From Verrucomicrobiaceae bacterium (GTDB lineage: Bacteria > Verrucomicrobiota > Verrucomicrobiia > Verrucomicrobiales > Akkermansiaceae), in assembly GCA_027486655.1 (NCBI GenBank), contig JAIXOR010000051.1, forward strand, positions 1 to 64,000: 64,000 nucleotides of DNA, written 5' to 3'. Within the stretch, counting starts at the first letter, position 1. Every line of letters starts with the position of its first letter. Position numbers and translations under genes: made by a program. The notes beneath the pieces were generated by a model. It worked only from the letters and a program-made list of their open reading frames with translations. It did no database searches and was not told where the DNA came from. This document shows positions 60,512-64,000 of the stretch, one piece after another.

Positions 60512-63500
60512 TCAGGGGGTGATGACCACGAGGCGGACGAAGAGCGGGCCGGTTCCGGTGGGCAGGGTGTAGGTGAGGGCTCCGGTGTTGTTGACGAGGC
60601 CGGGGGCATCGGAAGCGACGTTTGTCCAGGTGCTGAGGTTGCCCGAGGTCTGGAGATAGAACTTCGTTCCGTAGTCCGCAGGGAGAAGGTTGCCTCCATT
60701 GGTCCAGGTAACGGCACCGGCCACGACACCCGGATTGGCGGTGAAGCCAGCGGCGGCGTTCATGAAGTATTCGATGCCGTTCTCCACGCCGTCGTTGTCG
60801 AAGTCGAGGTCTCCAGTCTGTCCACCGGCATTGGTGGTGGCCCAGGTCGAATAACCGGCGATCACGTTGGTGGCACCGGGAGTCGGGGTTTGAGCAACAT
60901 AAAGGGCGGTATCAAACGCGGCGCCGCCATCCGGAAGCCTTGCGATCGACAGGGTATCGGAAACACCGGAGGCACCCTCATTGATCTGTGGTTTGCCGGG
61001 GGTGAGCGCGTTGATGAGGGCCGTGTCGTCGGCATCGGCGGTGTCATAGACCACAGCATCGACCAAGGTGCCGTTGGTGGTGGTGACCGGGGTATTCAAG
61101 GGGAACTCGGAAGGATTTCCGAGGTAGAGGGCGACGGCATCGGCACCATTCTGAACTCCATCGGTGGTGAAGGCCTCCAGATCGCTGGCGACGTTGGCGC
61201 TGCCGATGACGAAGTAGCCATTTGCCGGAATCGTCTGACCGCTGAGATCGATGGTGGAGTATGCAAGATCGTTACTGCCATTGTAGAGCACGATCACCAC
61301 GCCATCGAGGGATACGGCCGAGCCGGAGGTGTTGTAGAGTTCGATGAACTCGGCAGTGTCCGTTCCAGCCTGGTCGGCGTCCACCTCATTGATGACCACC
61401 GGCAAGTTGATGTCGGTAAGTTCATCCTGCACGGTGATCACTTGAGAGGCCGGGGTATAACTGATGGCGGAAACCGAGACGGTGACCGGTTGGTCGCCAT
61501 CGAGATAGGGATCATTGACAGCGGTGATCGGGAACTGGGCGCTGCTTTGTCCGGCGAGGATGGTGACCAAGGTACCGGCGGTGGCTTCGCTCGCGTCGTT
61601 GACATCCACGTTGATGAAAAGATCCGCCGCAACCGGTCCGGCGACGGAGACCGTGGCCGTGGCGCTGCCTCCATTCTCGGAGAACGAAGCGGGGCTGATG
61701 GACAAGGCGAGGTTTTTGGGAGGATTGACGGCCCGCAGATACCAGGCGTCGGAGAAGGAAGCCGAGTTTACTTCAGCGACGGTCTTGGTTGCCCAGGTTC
61801 CGGTGAAGTTGAGGATGGAAGTTCCGGTCACGAAATCGAAGCCCTGGATCGAATCGCTGATGCGATAGAAGCTGAGGTCCACTCCTTGGACAGCGGAGAA
61901 GGAAATGGCGTCCACCACTTCGTCCTGGGTGAAACCGGTCCCGGTGTAGAGCACCACGCTATCGTCGCCATTGAAGTCGGTGGCACTGACATTCACCGAA
62001 TCCGTGGCGAGGTCGAAGTTGTTTGCGGCATAGGTCGGATTGGTGGGGCCAGGCTCCGCGACGAGGAAGTATCCGTTGGCGGGAATGGTTCCGGTGAGGG
62101 CGGTCACGCGGGTTGTGGTGCTGGTGCCGGACTTCCAACCTTCGTTGTCCGAAGGGGCGGTATCGCTCCAGCAGGCGAGGCGGTATCCGGACAGATTGAT
62201 CGGTGATCCGGTCAGGTTCTTGAGCTCGATGTAGCGGTCCGTGGAAGTGGTTCCTTCGTGGTACTGGCTGATGACCACGGATGGAGCGGCGCGAGTGCTG
62301 AAGTTCCAGGTCGAGTTCCCGGTGACAGCGAGTGTTCCATTGTTGGCTGCATCCTTGAAGGTGCCTGCGGCGATTTCCACGTAATAGCCGGTGCCGTAGG
62401 CAAGGATGGTGGAAGGATTGATGGTGGCCGAGGATCCCGAGACGGCGACCTGGGCACCGGGGACGGAGATGGTTTCCACCACGCTGTCATCGGAGACTTT
62501 TTTGATCACGATTGAACCCGAAACCGCGGTGATCGGCTCGTTGTAGGAGACCACGAGGTTGGAAGCAGGGAAGGCCGTGCTGCTATCGTCCGCAGGAGAA
62601 GTGGAGGAGATGGCCGGCGGCGTCGTATCGAGCGAGGCCGTGGTAAAGGTCCACGTCGAAGCGTCCGAGATGCCTGCGAAGTTGTTGTTCGCGAGGTCTT
62701 TGAAAGCACCCGAAGCGATGTTCACATAATATCCGGTCAGTCCCGCAAGGCTGGAAGGAAGCGTGATGGTGGCCGTGGAACCGGCAACCGCCACGGCGGC
62801 ATCCGTCACCGGGATGGTGAAGACCGTGGAATTGTCCGAGACCAGCTTGAGGGTGATGTCACCAGTGCCCTTGGCGATGGTTTCACTGAACTGGGCGGAG
62901 AGGGTGGTGAGAGTGCTAACACCGGTCGCGTTGTTCAGGGGACTCAGCGTGCTGACAGTGGGTGCCGTCGTGTCTCCGCTGTAGGTGGCGGCTACCGAAA
63001 GATTGTCGAGGCCAAGTCCCTGGGAGTTTCCTCCCGTGGTGTTGAAGTTCCAACGGAGATAGAACGAGGTGGTGGTAGGAATCGAAAGGCCGGTGAGGGA
63101 GAAGGATTTGTTCACCACCGTGCCGCCATTGAAGGTGTAAGTAATCGCTCCCGTCGCAAAGGCACCCGAGTCTCCGGCCGTCTGCGCGGTCCAAGTCGTG
63201 CCATCGGTCGAGATGAAAAAGTTCACCTGGGCGGCCGCGGTATTCACCCGGTAGCGCTCGATATCGAACGAGATCGCAAGGTCGGTGATCGTCCCTCCGG
63301 TGTTGTTCGTGTATTGTGCCATCAAGGAACTCGGCGACGCGTAACTGCCCGAGGTCATGAAACCTACTGCGCGATCCGAAGTGGTGGCTGAATTTCCCCA
63401 GTTGTAACGACTTCCTGAGGTGGGAGTCCCACCATTTGCCGCTTGAAGCGTGGCAGTGAAATTCCCTGCAGCCGTCCATGTCGGCGCAGTGGCTCCCGCA

Positions 63501-63715
63501 GGAGAGATTTTCCAACCCGAGGGCAGAGCGGCCGTGGCGGAGGTTCCGATGCCGTCGAAGTTCTGGGTCACGGCAGTTCCATCGACGATGGAGATCTGGG
63601 CTTGAGCGCTTGCAGCCGCGAGGAGCGATGCGGCGGCCACGAGGAGCGACTTGTCCCTGAGGGACGCGCATAGACCCCGCGGCGGGGAATCGGATGACGT
63701 AGGGATGTGTTTCAT
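60512..63715 (-). CDS. Secreted protein with Ig-like and lamin-tail domains
   Basis: The 1067-residue protein starts at the ATG at 63715. The signal peptide (SLLVAAASLLAAASAQA) is preceded by an extended polar N-region. Domains in order are a jelly-roll-like N-terminal region, two Big_5-type Ig domains (APTVSTLSPLNNATGVSTL and PPAISSTSPADDSSTAF), a lamin-tail domain (VVISQYHEGTTSTDRYIELK), a Calx-beta-like segment (SISPASFSENGGSATATVSV), and a second lamin-tail domain (PVVINEVDADQAGTDTAEFI). The last 117 residues have GYSTWATTN, DLDFDNDGVENGIEYFM and an end in LFVRLVVITP, the giant-protein C-terminal module. Lamin-tail domains in bacteria often accompany secreted nucleases or binding proteins; no nuclease motif is seen. 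Confidence 0.9.
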   Translation of the reverse strand: MKHIPTSSDSPPRGLCASLRDKSLLVAAASLLAAASAQAQISIVDGTAVTQNFDGIGTSATAALPSGWKISPAGATAPTWTAAGNFTATLQAANGGTPTSGSRYNWGNSATTSDRAVGFMTSGSYASPSSLMAQYTNNTGGTITDLAISFDIERYRVNTAAAQVNFFISTDGTTWTAQTAGDSGAFATGAITYTFNGGTVVNKSFSLTGLSIPTTTSFYLRWNFNTTGGNSQGLGLDNLSVAATYSGDTTAPTVSTLSPLNNATGVSTLTTLSAQFSETIAKGTGDITLKLVSDNSTVFTIPVTDAAVAVAGSTATITLPSSLAGLTGYYVNIASGAFKDLANNNFAGISDASTWTFTTASLDTTPPAISSTSPADDSSTAFPASNLVVSYNEPITAVSGSIVIKKVSDDSVVETISVPGAQVAVSGSSATINPSTILAYGTGYYVEIAAGTFKDAANNGTLAVTGNSTWNFSTRAAPSVVISQYHEGTTSTDRYIELKNLTGSPINLSGYRLACWSDTAPSDNEGWKSGTSTTTRVTALTGTIPANGYFLVAEPGPTNPTYAANNFDLATDSVNVSATDFNGDDSVVLYTGTGFTQDEVVDAISFSAVQGVDLSFYRISDSIQGFDFVTGTSILNFTGTWATKTVAEVNSASFSDAWYLRAVNPPKNLALSISPASFSENGGSATATVSVAGPVAADLFINVDVNDASEATAGTLVTILAGQSSAQFPITAVNDPYLDGDQPVTVSVSAISYTPASQVITVQDELTDINLPVVINEVDADQAGTDTAEFIELYNTSGSAVSLDGVVIVLYNGSNDLAYSTIDLSGQTIPANGYFVIGSANVASDLEAFTTDGVQNGADAVALYLGNPSEFPLNTPVTTTNGTLVDAVVYDTADADDTALINALTPGKPQINEGASGVSDTLSIARLPDGGAAFDTALYVAQTPTPGATNVIAGYSTWATTNAGGQTGDLDFDNDGVENGIEYFMNAAAGFTANPGVVAGAVTWTNGGNLLPADYGTKFYLQTSGNLSTWTNVASDAPGLVNNTGALTYTLPTGTGPLFVRLVVITP

Positions 63716-63859
63716 GGGACGTAGGGGATGGGCTGGGGTTTCAGTGCGGGAAGCTAGACGACAAATGAAAGAGGGCATTCAATAGTTGGTGTCGCATTCG
63801 TCACGGGGCGGCGTGAAGCAAAATGTGAGCCAGAGTGATTTTGGTTGCATAAATCGTAT

Positions 63860-63877
63860 TTTCAGTATTTACTGAAA
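63860..63877. promoter_or_regulatory. Perfect 18-bp palindromic operator candidate
   Basis: TTTCAGTA (63860-63867) and TACTGAAA (63870-63877) form a perfect dyad with a 2-bp spacer ending 3 bases before the regulator's ATG. A half-site TTTCAGT lies at 63739-63745, 23 bases upstream of the divergent secreted-protein gene. Confidence 0.75.
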
Positions 63878-63880
63878 CCA

Positions 63881-64000
63881 ATGAATGCAGCGAGCGACCG
63901 GTTGAAAGAAGCGCGGGACGAGTTTGTGGCGCAGTGGGGGGCCCTTGGGACCCAGTGGGGGATCAACCGGACGATGGCACAGATTCACGCGTTGTTGATG
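63881..64000 (+). CDS. GbsR/MarR family transcriptional regulator, 5' part only
   Basis: Forty codons from the ATG at 63881 are visible before the window edge. FVAQWGALGTQWGINRTMAQIHALL is the N-terminal signature of the GbsR branch of MarR regulators (W-G-x-L-G-x-x-W-G-I-N-R-T-x-A-Q-I). Those proteins control osmoprotectant or envelope genes, often autoregulated. The operator-like palindrome next to the start supports autoregulation. Confidence 0.85.
   Translation, partial: MNAASDRLKEARDEFVAQWGALGTQWGINRTMAQIHALLM

Overview
The window looks like chromosomal DNA of a GC-rich, Gram-negative member of the Verrucomicrobiota (Verrucomicrobiales; Luteolibacter- or Akkermansiaceae-like). This is inferred from the gene set, not from a marker gene. 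The signs are several Tat-exported Gfo/Idh/MocA oxidoreductases in one operon, giant secreted proteins built from autotransporter-associated beta-strand (PATR) repeats, a GntR/LacI-type hybrid regulator next to such a giant, a PUR-family small protein, and a LexA-like TGTTC-N4-GAACA box upstream of recQ. Convincing Shine-Dalgarno sequences are scarce. I recognise no rRNA, tRNA or CRISPR array.

Layout. (1) 1-7.9 kb: the 5' part of a REP-associated tyrosine transposase (RAYT) at the left edge, then a minus-strand operon of four Gfo/Idh/MocA proteins with a DoxX-like membrane protein and a discoidin-like lipoprotein, preceded by a Fur-family regulator. (2) 8-9.7 kb: rsgA, a possible 33-residue membrane peptide and a small SHOCT-like lipoprotein. 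(3) 9.9-18.9 kb: a 2310-residue multidomain secreted metalloprotease-like protein followed by a heparinase II/III-like polysaccharide lyase. (4) 18.9-24.4 kb, minus strand: recQ, Uma2 nuclease, thioredoxin-like protein, ispF, inositol monophosphatase and a stand-alone CoaB domain. (5) 24.5-38.2 kb: two giant paralogous PATR proteins (2132 and 1816 aa) with a divergent GntR/LacI-type regulator. (6) 38.3-47.2 kb: Sel1-repeat protein, a DHQ-synthase/EboD-like enzyme, NUDIX hydrolase, an SGNH acetylesterase paired with a GH74 xyloglucanase-like enzyme, and mpl for murein recycling. (7) 47.3-54.3 kb: collagen-like exported protein, a fabF-thioesterase group, an overlapping exbB-exbD-tonB-like-zinc-ribbon operon, a TIGR01777 epimerase and an M14-like hydrolase. 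(8) 54.4-60.1 kb: MECR-like enoyl reductase, nrdR, a conserved unknown, an ABC-F ATPase, a dihydrouridine synthase and a PUR-family protein. (9) 60.1-64 kb: two copies of a 37-bp dyad repeat, a lamin-tail/Ig-like secreted protein, and the start of a GbsR/MarR regulator with a perfect palindrome abutting its start codon.

Themes. Much of the window serves carbohydrate turnover and the cell surface: oxidoreductases, a polysaccharide lyase, the GH74/esterase pair, a TonB-ExbBD motor and four giant secreted proteins. The giants share no outer-membrane beta-barrel. Instead all four end in a common module of about 120 residues with a Ca-binding-like D-x-D-x-D loop, which I propose as a sorting or anchoring domain. 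A second signal is a DNA-level octamer, YCTAACAG, found 17 times on both strands, in different reading frames and once as a stop codon.
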